This document shows positions 6,966-15,027 of a DNA stretch of 19,706 nt, in pieces (the first letter of the stretch is position 1; every line of letters begins with the position of its first letter). The notes beneath the pieces are model-generated. The model saw only the letters and a program-made list of their open reading frames with translations. It did no database searches and was not told the DNA's origin. Origin of the DNA: Deltaproteobacteria bacterium (GTDB lineage Bacteria > Desulfobacterota > Syntrophia > Syntrophales > UBA5619). Made by a program: the position numbers and the translations under genes. Where the stretch lies: assembly GCA_026388365.1 (NCBI GenBank), contig JAPLJW010000015.1:1-19706 (forward strand), written 5' to 3'.

Positions 6966-7957
6966 AGGGACCTTTTCAGCTCCTCCCGGGTCACGGTCGC
7001 CGTGCCCGCCTTGCCCACCACGATCCCCGCGGCATGGTTGGCCAGATACGCCGCCTCCCGGAAAGAGGCCCCCGCCGCCATGGAGAGGGCCAGGACGCCG
7101 ATGACCGTATCCCCGGCGCCGGTCACATCAAAGACCTCCCGGGCCTCTGCCGGAAACGCCGTGTGTCTCATGCGGCCGTTCCTCTCGAAGAGGCTCATCC
7201 CCTCTTCCCCCCGGGTCATCAGCAGGGCCTTGAAATCGTTTTGCCGCAGCAGCTGCATGCCGATACGGATGTGATCCTGGCCGTTTTGCACCTCCTCCCC
7301 TGCCGCGTCACCGGCCTCGTAATGATTGGGGGTGATGATGTCGAACCCCTGATACAGGGAGAAATCACGCTGCTTCGGGTCCACGCAGGTGAAGATCGGA
7401 CGGCCGGCGATCACCTTGCGGATCCCCTCTAAAAGGGGACGGGTCACCACCCCTTTGCTGTAATCCGAAACCACCAAGGCCTCCAGATCATCCCGAAGCG
7501 ATTCAATATAGGATAGGATCTTCCGGATGCTTTTCACCTGGACCGGTTTGCGGTCCTCCCGGTCAAACCGGACCACCTGCTGACCATGCGCCACGATCCG
7601 CGTCTTGAGCGTCGTGGGACGCCCCGACTCAACAACGATGCCGCCCGTATCCACGCCCCGGCTGCGCAACTCAGACAGAAGCCGCCTTCCCGTTTCATCG
7701 GACCCGACCACGCCGGCCAGATGAACCCGGCCTCCCATCGCAAAGATGTTGTTCAGCACATTGGCGCAGCCGCCCAGCGTGAAGTGATCCTGCTTCACCT
7801 CGACTACGGGAACGGGCGCCTCGGGGGAGATCCGTGATACCTTCCCCCAGATAAAATGATCCGCCATGATGTCTCCGACGACCAAAACACGGGACCGGGG
7901 AAAGTTTTCAATGATCGCAAACGCCCGCCGGTTGCTCATGATGCGCTTCATAGACAT
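6962..7957 (-). CDS. hldE: D-glycero-beta-D-manno-heptose-7-phosphate kinase (HldE kinase domain, RfaE1 type)
   Basis: It is a PfkB-fold sugar kinase that makes heptose 1,7-bisphosphate for the ADP-heptose pathway of LPS inner core. Visible features are VVGDIMADHFIWGKVSRISP at about 26-45, the substrate loop LGGCANVLNN at 61-70, VSDYSKGV at 163-170 and the DVTGAGDT anion hole with catalytic D283. At 331 residues it is the kinase domain only. The adenylyltransferase domain of the E. coli bifunctional protein is absent and should be encoded elsewhere. The cysteine in GGCANV replaces the usual alanine. ATG at 7957 has AGGA eight bases upstream; ATG at 7951 is possible. It is the first gene of the operon, about 48 nt from the predicted start of transcription. 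Confidence 0.92.
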   Translation of the reverse strand: MSMKRIMSNRRAFAIIENFPRSRVLVVGDIMADHFIWGKVSRISPEAPVPVVEVKQDHFTLGGCANVLNNIFAMGGRVHLAGVVGSDETGRRLLSELRSRGVDTGGIVVESGRPTTLKTRIVAHGQQVVRFDREDRKPVQVKSIRKILSYIESLRDDLEALVVSDYSKGVVTRPLLEGIRKVIAGRPIFTCVDPKQRDFSLYQGFDIITPNHYEAGDAAGEEVQNGQDHIRIGMQLLRQNDFKALLMTRGEEGMSLFERNGRMRHTAFPAEAREVFDVTGAGDTVIGVLALSMAAGASFREAAYLANHAAGIVVGKAGTATVTREELKRSL

Positions 7958-8011
7958 CCTGTCATTCCTGCCTGCCTACCTGAAAGAAAAGGTCATATTT
8001 CATGATGTGTT

Positions 8012-8040
8012 ATGCTATTATCACCCGCCGGGTTTGTCAA
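8012..8040 (-). promoter_or_regulatory. Promoter of the hldE-DUF4416-yicC-gmk-rpoZ-pyrF-rlmB-pilC operon
   Basis: On the minus strand a perfect -35 TTGACA (8040-8035) and a -10 TAGCAT (8017-8012) are 17 bp apart. Initiation near 8005 would give a 48-nt leader before hldE. It is the only clear promoter I find for the whole convoy; the tight gene junctions downstream fit one transcript. Confidence 0.65.
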
Positions 8041-8083
8041 TCCTTTTCTCGGAAACATCTTCCAGCCGCAGGAACATTCCTTA

Positions 8084-8112
8084 TTGACTTCGGGGGGATA
8101 TTCGAGTAGAAA
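8084..8112 (+). promoter_or_regulatory. Promoter of plsC-uppP-ftsK-rimO
   Basis: TTGACT (8084-8089) and TAGAAA (8107-8112) are separated by 17 bp, with initiation near 8119 and a leader of about 52 nt before plsC. It faces away from the hldE promoter; the two -35 boxes are 43 bp apart. A short dyad AGGAA-CA-TTCCT (8070-8081) lies just upstream and might be an operator. Confidence 0.5.
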
Positions 8113-8170
8113 CAGCAACACAACGGAGGTTCATTCCAGAACAGCCCTGTGGCGGGATAAGGACCTGATC

Positions 8171-8926
8171 ATGATTCGTTCCGCATTGCTCGTCATGCTT
8201 GCCGTCGCCGTCACCGCCTTCATGTCGGTGTGCGCACTGCTGTTCCCACTCATCTCGCCCGGTGAGAACAAGGCGCACAAAATCGCAAACCTGTGGGCGA
8301 AGATGCTCCTCAAACTCACCAGCATCCGGGTGAATGTGATCGGCCGGGAAAATGTGCTGATGAACCGGCCGCAGATCTTCATGGCCAACCACCAGAGCGA
8401 TTTCGATATCCTGATCGTCCTGGCCCACATCCCCGGCCAGTTCCGCTGGATCGTCAAGAAGGAACTCTTCAAGATCCCCCTCTTCGGCAAGGCCATGAAA
8501 AGTGCCGGATACATCGAAATCGACCGTCAGAATCATGAGAAGGCGATGAAAAGTCTGGGGGAAGCAGCGCAGAAGATCCGGGAGGGAAAATCGGTCGTCA
8601 CCTTCCCGGAAGGGACCCGCAGCAAGGACGGAACGGTCAAGCCGTTCAAGCAGGGTATGTTTCACCTCGCCATCCAGGCGGGGGTACCCATCGTGCCCAT
8701 CTCGATCATCGGCGCTCATGAGATCCTGCCGAAACGGAGCCTGAAGATCAAACCGGGAATGGTCACAATGGTCATCAGCCGACCGGTGGATGTGTCCGGA
8801 TACACGATTGAAACGAGAAACGAACTGATCGAGCGGGTCCGCGGCATCATTATCCGTAACTTTGAAAATGGCAAAACCGCCGCCGGAAAGTCCCCCGCAC
8901 CGGACCGCGGAAAGGACGCCCTGTGA
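8171..8926 (+). CDS. plsC: 1-acyl-sn-glycerol-3-phosphate acyltransferase
   Basis: This inner-membrane enzyme acylates lysophosphatidic acid to phosphatidic acid. A hydrophobic N-terminal helix (about 4-28) precedes the catalytic NHQSDFD with the HX4D pair H74/D79. It is followed by the FPEGTR motif at 145-150, which binds glycerol phosphate, and the GVPIVPISI block near 171-179. At 251 residues the size is normal. I start it at ATG 8171, where AAGGA lies seven bases upstream and the N-terminal helix begins. The frame is open back to 8012, but that extension is low in hydrophobicity, crosses the promoter, and lacks a ribosome site. Its stop overlaps the uppP start (GTGA). Confidence 0.92.
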   Translation: MIRSALLVMLAVAVTAFMSVCALLFPLISPGENKAHKIANLWAKMLLKLTSIRVNVIGRENVLMNRPQIFMANHQSDFDILIVLAHIPGQFRWIVKKELFKIPLFGKAMKSAGYIEIDRQNHEKAMKSLGEAAQKIREGKSVVTFPEGTRSKDGTVKPFKQGMFHLAIQAGVPIVPISIIGAHEILPKRSLKIKPGMVTMVISRPVDVSGYTIETRNELIERVRGIIIRNFENGKTAAGKSPAPDRGKDAL

Positions 8927-9753
8927 CCTTGACGGAAGCTGTCATCTTAGGCATCGTGCAGGGGCTGACCGAGCCGCTGCCGGTCAGCAGCTCGGCGCAT
9001 CTGGTCATCGTCCCCGCATTGGTCCCGGGATTCCAGCCGCCGGGCGTCGCCTTCGATGTCCTGCTCCACCTCGGGACGCTCATGGCTGTGGTCTTCTTCC
9101 TGAGACGGGAGATCGGCGAACTCCTCGCATCGCTGATACCGGAGAAAGGGCCGGTGGCCCCTGCGCCGGAAACCGATTCCCGGGAGAGAGCCGCCAACCG
9201 GAGGATGGTATTGTGGATCACGGTCGCCACCTTCCTGACGGGCGCCATCGGCATCCTGTTCAAGGACCGGATCGAGCGTCTTTTCGAATCGGTTGAGACG
9301 ACGGCCTGCATGCTTTTCATCACGGGGATCCTGCTGTTCCTGTCGGACCGGGTGAAAACGAACGAACGACGGAAGGAAGAGATGAACCTCGCGGACGGGA
9401 TCGTCCTGGGCCTCGTTCAGGCCGTCGCCCTCATCCCGGGGATCTCCCGCTCGGGATCCACGATCGCCTTCGGGATCTTCCGCGGACTGGAGCGGGAAAC
9501 GGCGGCAAGGTTTTCCTTTCTGCTGTCCATTCCGGCGATCGGCGGCGCCGTCATCCTGAAATCGGCCGATCTGATGCGGCTCCCCGCGGGCGATCTGCCC
9601 GCGCTGGGCGTCGGTTTCCTCGCAGCCGCCGTAACGGGGTTTCTCTCCCTGAAGCTCCTCTTCACCATGATCAACAAGACCGGCCTCGCCCCCTTTGCCT
9701 GGTATTGCTGGTCTGTCGGATCCGCCACCCTGATCCTCCGGGGTATCGGATAA
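8923..9753 (+). CDS. uppP: Undecaprenyl-diphosphatase (UppP/BacA)
   Basis: It removes a phosphate from undecaprenyl diphosphate so that the lipid carrier for peptidoglycan and O-antigen can be reused. The 276-residue membrane protein has several hydrophobic spans. It has the two family motifs: QGLTEPLPVSSSAH near the N-terminus, which is the (E/Q)XXXE motif with Q13 and E17, and PGISRSGST in the second half. The active site faces the periplasm. The start is GTG at 8923, overlapping the plsC stop as GTGA, with AAGGA six bases upstream. The coupling with plsC makes sense as both act in envelope lipid metabolism. Confidence 0.95.
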   Translation: MTLTEAVILGIVQGLTEPLPVSSSAHLVIVPALVPGFQPPGVAFDVLLHLGTLMAVVFFLRREIGELLASLIPEKGPVAPAPETDSRERAANRRMVLWITVATFLTGAIGILFKDRIERLFESVETTACMLFITGILLFLSDRVKTNERRKEEMNLADGIVLGLVQAVALIPGISRSGSTIAFGIFRGLERETAARFSFLLSIPAIGGAVILKSADLMRLPAGDLPALGVGFLAAAVTGFLSLKLLFTMINKTGLAPFAWYCWSVGSATLILRGIG

Positions 9754-9781
9754 CAAGGCCGAAAACGGTTCGTGTAAGAAA

Positions 9782-12076
9782 ATGAATGAGAAATTGCCTT
9801 CCCAGAAACGGGCCGCGGAAATCTCCGGGCTGATCTGCCTTGCCGTCGGTCTATTCCTGATGCTGGCCCTTTTTTCCTATCATCCGGACGACCCTTCTCT
9901 CAGAAAATCCTACAGCCCCTGGGAAACATTCCCCAACCATAATCTGATCGGCACCGTCGGATCCTACATCGCCGATACCCTGATCTGGATCCTGGGGATC
10001 GGCATCTTCTGGCTGCCGGGTTTGCTTCTGGTCGCCGCCTTCCGATTTTTTCGCGAAACCCAGTTCCGGATCGGGGCGGCCGCGGCGGCTGGCCTGGCCG
10101 GTCTCGTCTTCGCCACATCCGGTCTGTTTGCCCTGCTCATCGGAGATATCCAGATCTATGGTATTTCGCTGACGGCGGGCGGGCTGCTGGGAACGGCCAC
10201 GGCAAGTCTTCTCGACACCTACCTGCGTCTGGCCGGATCCATGATTATTCTGGGTCTGATCCTGATCGTCGCGCTGATGACCCTGTTCGATTTTTCCGTC
10301 GTTTCATTTGCGGAAAGATCGGCGGCCGCGGCGGGAAAGGCCTTACGAACGGGGAGATCCTTGCTGGATGGCTGCCGGGAGAGAATCGGCAGAAAACGGG
10401 AAGCGCCCGCCGTCAACAGACCGGCCGCGGCGCCCGCCCCGATCATTCTGGAGACCAAGCCGGAAACCCTCAAGGAAAAGTTGGCGAAGGCGGAGCAGAC
10501 CCATTTCGATTTCGCCACCCGGCTGAATGGAAAATTCAAGCTGCCGCCGCTCACCCTGCTGGACCGTGTGGAGAGGAAGGATACGCGAATCAAAAGGGAA
10601 AACCTGATCGCCAACTCCCGGATCCTCGAGAAAAAACTCTCCGACTTCGGCGTCGAGGGGAAGGTGGTCGAGGTGAAACCCGGTCCGGTCATTACCATGT
10701 ATGAGCTGGAACCCGCCCCGGGCGTCAAGATCAACAAGATCACGAACCTCTCCGATGATCTGGCGCTGGCGCTGCGCGCCCCGAGCATCCGGATCATCGC
10801 CCCCATCCCGGGCAAGGGAGCGATCGGCATCGAAATCCCCAATCAGGAGCGGGAGCCGGTCCGCCTGCGGGACGTCCTCGACCATGCGACTTTTCGGGAA
10901 TCGCCCTCCCGGCTCCCCATTGTCCTCGGCGAGGACATCGTGGGCGCCCCCGTCATCACCGATCTGATCCGCATGCCCCACCTTCTGATCGCCGGGACGA
11001 CCGGCTCCGGGAAGAGCGTTTCCCTGAACGCCATGATCTGCAGCATCCTCTTCAAGGCGCCGCCGGACGAGGTCAAATTCATCATGATCGACCCCAAGCG
11101 GCTGGAACTGTCCGGCTATGAGGGGATTCCCCACCTCCTCCACCCGGTCGTCGTTGATCCGAAAAAGGCCGCCCTCGTCCTCCGCTGGGCCGTGGAAGAG
11201 ATGGAGCGCCGCTACCGGATCATCAGCGACATGGGGGTGAAGAGCATCGAGGCCTACAACCAGTTGCGCACGGGGAAGACGCCCGCACCGCCTCCGCCGC
11301 CGGACTTCGGAACGGGAGAAAACGGACCGGAAGAAACGTTGGAAATGACAGAAACTGTTCCGGACGGAAGTCCGGTGAGAAAAACGGCTGAAAATACGTT
11401 CCGGAAGAACGAACCGCTTCCCGACCGGCTCCCCTACATTGTCATCATCATTGATGAGCTCGCGGATCTGATGATGGTCGCCCAGAGGAATGTGGAGGAA
11501 TCGCTGACCCGCCTCGCCCAGATGGCCCGAGCCGCCGGAATCCACCTGATCCTGGCAACACAGCGCCCCTCCGTGGACGTCATCACGGGGATCATCAAGG
11601 CAAACTTCCCCACCCGAATCTCCTTCCAGGTTTCCTCCAAGGTGGACTCGCGGACCATCCTCGATCAAATGGGCGCGGAAAAGCTCCTCGGGGCCGGGGA
11701 TATGCTCTTCATCCCCCCCGGCACTTCCCGGCTGACGCGGATCCACGGCGCCTATGTCTCAGACCGGGAGATTGAACGGATCGTCGATTTCGTGAAAAAA
11801 CAGGGAAAGCCCGCCTACGACGAGTCCATCACGGAATATGAACCCGAGGCGACCGAGGGGGAGAAACCGGACGAGGATTTCGACGAGAAGTACGACGAGG
11901 CCGTCGCGCTCGTGACGGATCTGGGACAGGCGTCGATCTCCCTCGTACAGCGGTATATGAAGATCGGGTACAACCGGGCGGCCCGGATCATCGAACGGAT
12001 GGAGGCGGAGGGCGTTGTCGGCCCTTCGGACGGCGCCAAGCCGCGGAAGGTCCTCGCGCGAAAAATCCCGCATTGA
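9782..12076 (+). CDS. ftsK: DNA translocase FtsK/SpoIIIE
   Basis: This septal motor pumps the chromosome terminus through the closing septum and activates XerCD at dif. The 764 residues show four hydrophobic segments within the first 175, a short charged linker, then the FtsK alpha/beta motor. The motor has Walker A GTTGSGKS near 404, Walker B IIIDELADLMM near 552, and LATQRPSVDVITG. The C-terminal gamma winged helix is near 700-750 (QASISLVQRYMKIGYNRAARI). It is of the short-linker class. An unusual insert of about 50 residues (498-548), rich in Pro, Glu and Thr, separates AYNQ from LPYIVIIIDE. ATG at 9782 has only a weak ribosome site; the gap to uppP is 28 nt. Confidence 0.95.
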   Translation: MNEKLPSQKRAAEISGLICLAVGLFLMLALFSYHPDDPSLRKSYSPWETFPNHNLIGTVGSYIADTLIWILGIGIFWLPGLLLVAAFRFFRETQFRIGAAAAAGLAGLVFATSGLFALLIGDIQIYGISLTAGGLLGTATASLLDTYLRLAGSMIILGLILIVALMTLFDFSVVSFAERSAAAAGKALRTGRSLLDGCRERIGRKREAPAVNRPAAAPAPIILETKPETLKEKLAKAEQTHFDFATRLNGKFKLPPLTLLDRVERKDTRIKRENLIANSRILEKKLSDFGVEGKVVEVKPGPVITMYELEPAPGVKINKITNLSDDLALALRAPSIRIIAPIPGKGAIGIEIPNQEREPVRLRDVLDHATFRESPSRLPIVLGEDIVGAPVITDLIRMPHLLIAGTTGSGKSVSLNAMICSILFKAPPDEVKFIMIDPKRLELSGYEGIPHLLHPVVVDPKKAALVLRWAVEEMERRYRIISDMGVKSIEAYNQLRTGKTPAPPPPPDFGTGENGPEETLEMTETVPDGSPVRKTAENTFRKNEPLPDRLPYIVIIIDELADLMMVAQRNVEESLTRLAQMARAAGIHLILATQRPSVDVITGIIKANFPTRISFQVSSKVDSRTILDQMGAEKLLGAGDMLFIPPGTSRLTRIHGAYVSDREIERIVDFVKKQGKPAYDESITEYEPEATEGEKPDEDFDEKYDEAVALVTDLGQASISLVQRYMKIGYNRAARIIERMEAEGVVGPSDGAKPRKVLARKIPH

Positions 12077-12134
12077 CGGAAAGGTCCGCCCCGGCGACGA
12101 CCCGGGGTTCTCCGCAGAAAAAATATCCTCCAAA

Positions 12135-13484
12135 ATGCATTCAAAAAAAGTCCACATCGTCAGTCTCGGCTGTCCCAAGAATCTGGTCGATTCCGAGGTC
12201 ATGGCGGGCGTCCTCGCCGAAAACGGCTATCTCCTGACGGACCGGCTGGAGGAGGCCGACCTGCTGCTCGTCAACACCTGCGCCTTCATCCTTCCCGCCC
12301 GGGAGGAGGCAATCGCGGAGATCCTCCGCATGGCCGCCTGGAAGCAGGGGGGCTGCGGCCCCTGCACCCATCTGGTCGTCACCGGCTGCCTCCCCCAGCG
12401 CTACGGAAAGGAACTGGAAGCGGCGCTGCCGGAGGTCGATCTCTTCCTCGGCACGGCGGCGGTTCCGCACATCGGCCGACACCTCGACGCCCTCCTTTCC
12501 GACACTGGAAAAACACGCCGGCGCTCCGCCATCGGCCGGCCGACTTTCCTGATGAACGCCGGCCACAGACGTCTGATCTCCACCCCGGCCGGCAGTGCCT
12601 ACATCAAAATCGCCGACGGCTGCTCCAACCGCTGCTCCTACTGTGTGATCCCTTCCATCCGCGGCAAGGCCCGGAGCCGGCCCATCGACGATATCTTAAA
12701 GGAGGCGGAGGGGCTCGCCGAACGGGGAATCCGCGAACTGATCGTCACCGCCCAGGACACGACGGCCTACGGTCTCGACCTTCGGGGAAGACCGACCTTG
12801 AGCAGCCTGCTCCGGGAGCTGGCCGCCATCGACGACCTTTCGTGGATCCGTCTCCTGTACACCTACCCCGCCCGTCTGACGGAGGAGCTGCTCCGGACGA
12901 TCGCGGACGAGAAAAAAATCTGCCGCTACCTGGATATCCCCATCCAACACAGCGATGATACGATCCTCGCGGCCATGCACCGGCGGGGGAACACCACCCT
13001 GATCCGGAAAGCCATTGCGAAGGCCCGGGAGATCATCCCCGGCGTCTGCCTCCGAACCTCGCTCATGGTCGGCTTCCCCAGGGAGACCCGCCGCCGGTTC
13101 GAAAACCTTCTTTCCTTCGTCCGCGAGATCCGTTTCGACCACCTCGGGGTCTTTCCCTACTCCCGGGAGGAGGGAACGGAGGCCGCGGCCCTACCGTCCC
13201 GGATCTCGGAGCGGGAGAAGGAGCGGCGCCGGAATCTCGTGATGGAGGAGCAGGCCCGCATCTCCCGGGAGATCAACAGCGCCCTGATCGGTACCAGGCA
13301 GGAGGTCCTCGTCGAGGGGAAGGGCGAACTCTCCGGTTACAGCCGCATCGGGAGATGCCGCCGCCAGGCCCCCGAAATCGACGGCGCGACCCACCTCCGG
13401 GGAGGGCATCCGAAACCGGGAACGATCATCGCATGCCGGATCGTCGCCGCCGACGATTATGACCTTTTCGCCGAAATCATCTGA
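12135..13484 (+). CDS. rimO: Ribosomal protein uS12 methylthiotransferase
   Basis: This radical-SAM enzyme adds a methylthio group to the conserved aspartate of ribosomal protein S12. The 449 residues show the N-terminal MTTase domain (VHIVSLGCPKNLVDSE, VNTCAF and VTGCLPQRY, supplying the three cysteines of the auxiliary cluster). The radical-SAM CxxxCxxC follows in CSNRCSYC, then IPSIRGKARSR. QHSDDTIL and TSLMVGFPRET are further on, and a C-terminal TRAM domain follows. The LGCPKN start and the VIPSIRGK-type sequence favour RimO over MiaB. The frame is open from 12015 within ftsK, but ATG 12135 gives the canonical N-terminus. No ribosome site is visible before it, so reinitiation after ftsK is possible. 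Confidence 0.94.
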   Translation: MHSKKVHIVSLGCPKNLVDSEVMAGVLAENGYLLTDRLEEADLLLVNTCAFILPAREEAIAEILRMAAWKQGGCGPCTHLVVTGCLPQRYGKELEAALPEVDLFLGTAAVPHIGRHLDALLSDTGKTRRRSAIGRPTFLMNAGHRRLISTPAGSAYIKIADGCSNRCSYCVIPSIRGKARSRPIDDILKEAEGLAERGIRELIVTAQDTTAYGLDLRGRPTLSSLLRELAAIDDLSWIRLLYTYPARLTEELLRTIADEKKICRYLDIPIQHSDDTILAAMHRRGNTTLIRKAIAKAREIIPGVCLRTSLMVGFPRETRRRFENLLSFVREIRFDHLGVFPYSREEGTEAAALPSRISEREKERRRNLVMEEQARISREINSALIGTRQEVLVEGKGELSGYSRIGRCRRQAPEIDGATHLRGGHPKPGTIIACRIVAADDYDLFAEII

Positions 13485-13605
13485 ACGGTTTCGCTTTCTT
13501 CGTATCGGCCGTCTCTTTCGCCTTACCGGCAAGGCAACAGCACACAAAGATTCGATCTACACCATCGACGGGAGCATCCACATACTGCGCGGCAAACATG
13601 CCCTG

Positions 13606-15027
13606 TCACTTTATCTCCAGCTTGATCTCCTTCACCGGCCCGAACATACTTAGCGGCGTGTCGAACTTCTTCTCGTTCCCCACCACCGTGATGGTCAGCG
13701 CATCGGGCTTCAGGTACTTCTGCGCAACCCGCAGCACATCTTCTTTGGTCACCTTGGCGATGTTGTCCCGGTAGTTGTTCAGGTAGCCGGGAGGATAGCC
13801 GAAAAACTCCAGCCTGACCTGCTGGTTCACCACGGTATCCGTCTTGGCAAAACCGAAAATGAAAGAATGGATGATGGAGTCTTTTGCCAAGGAGAGCTCC
13901 TGATCGGAAACGGCCACCTTGGTCATGCCGGTCATGATCTTCAGGATCAGCGAGATCACCTTGGCGGTCGACTCCGACTTGGTCTCGGTCTCGACCCGGA
14001 AGGTGCCGACGAAACGGCGACCCACATCAAAATAACTTGCGGCCTGATAGGCCAGCCCCTGGTTGGAGCGGACTTCCTGGGTCAGCCGCGAGGTGAAACC
14101 TCCGCCAAGGATGTAGTCCATCACCCGTACCGCGTAGAGGTCTGGGTTGCTCTTCTCGATTCCGAGACTACCAAGGCGGATCACCGACTGGTTCACGTCC
14201 TTGTGTGCAAAGAGGACCGCCGACTTCATCTCCGTTTTCGGTGGGGCAATGGCCGGGAAGACGATCTCCTCGCGCTGCCAGCCGCTGAAGACCTTGCCGA
14301 GACTTTTCAGCAGTTCCTCCCGGCCAATGTCCCCGGATACTGCCAGTATCACGTTGTTCGGGTGATAGTAGCGCTTATGGAAGGCCAACAGATCATCACG
14401 GTTGATGCGCGTAACCGACGCGATGGTTTGGACCCGGGCCAGTGGATGCCCCTTGTAGAGGGCACGCGTAAACTCACGGTCTGCAATTCCTTTCGGGCCG
14501 TCATTCTGGCGGCGAAGCCCCTCCAGGGTCTGTTCCCTGGCCAGCTCAATCCGATCCTCCCGGAACACCGGCTCCATCATGATCTGACCGAACAGATCCA
14601 GGGTCTGCGGCAGGTTTTTTTTGAGGGTAGTGAGAGAAACATTTCCCATGTCAGAGCCGATGGATGACTCTACGGCTGAGGCCAAGAATTCAAGCTCTGC
14701 GTCCAGCTTCTCAACCGGCGTCTGCAGCGTGCCGCCGCTACGCATGACCGCGCCGGTGAGTCTGGCAAGCCCCACTTTGTCCTCCGGGTCATAGATGGAA
14801 GCCGTATTGATATAAGCCGTTACGTTCACCAACGGCAGCTCGTGATCGGTCATCAGGTAGACGATCATGCCGTTGTCCAACTGGAACCGCTCGCTCGTAG
14901 GAACATTGAAAGAGAGGGCAGGGAAGATCAGGGTATGCGGGTCGACCCGGGTGCCTGGTCCGGAACAGGCGAAAATCGTGTAAGCAATCAGGAGGGCTGC
15001 CGTGAATTTAGAGATAAGCCTTATCAT
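13606..15027 (-). CDS. M16 family peptidase-like lipoprotein, non-catalytic subunit
   Basis: This 473-residue partner of an M16 peptidase has a lipoprotein-type N-terminus: a basic start, hydrophobic core and IFAC lipobox with C21. It has the M16 fold in two halves. The zinc motif HXXEH is absent, replaced by GLARLTGAV, so it should not cut peptide bonds. It does keep the C-terminal-type recognition block with the R/Y pair, FTSRLTQEV and GLAYQAASYF. Such inactive halves pair with an active M16 subunit. The gene overlaps the upstream active-subunit gene by ATGA. It probably sits in the periplasm on the inner or outer membrane. Substrate unknown. Confidence 0.88.
   Translation of the reverse strand: MIRLISKFTAALLIAYTIFACSGPGTRVDPHTLIFPALSFNVPTSERFQLDNGMIVYLMTDHELPLVNVTAYINTASIYDPEDKVGLARLTGAVMRSGGTLQTPVEKLDAELEFLASAVESSIGSDMGNVSLTTLKKNLPQTLDLFGQIMMEPVFREDRIELAREQTLEGLRRQNDGPKGIADREFTRALYKGHPLARVQTIASVTRINRDDLLAFHKRYYHPNNVILAVSGDIGREELLKSLGKVFSGWQREEIVFPAIAPPKTEMKSAVLFAHKDVNQSVIRLGSLGIEKSNPDLYAVRVMDYILGGGFTSRLTQEVRSNQGLAYQAASYFDVGRRFVGTFRVETETKSESTAKVISLILKIMTGMTKVAVSDQELSLAKDSIIHSFIFGFAKTDTVVNQQVRLEFFGYPPGYLNNYRDNIAKVTKEDVLRVAQKYLKPDALTITVVGNEKKFDTPLSMFGPVKEIKLEIK

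Noticed and set aside
8012..8170. A longer plsC start at 8012
   Set aside because: The extension covers the predicted promoter, has no ribosome site, and places 53 unconserved residues before the normal N-terminal helix.
8959..8961. Gln instead of Glu at residue 13 of UppP as a lost catalytic residue
   Set aside because: The family motif is (E/Q)XXXE, so Q13 with E17 is within normal variation.
10343..11746. A 467-codon minus-strand open frame inside ftsK
   Set aside because: It is antisense to a clear FtsK motor, has no recognisable domain and a composition typical of shadows.
13520..13535. Small GCCTT/AAGGC hairpin between the convergent rimO and M16 genes as a bidirectional terminator
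   Set aside because: Only five pairs and no T-run on either side. The 121-bp gap otherwise shows nothing I can support.
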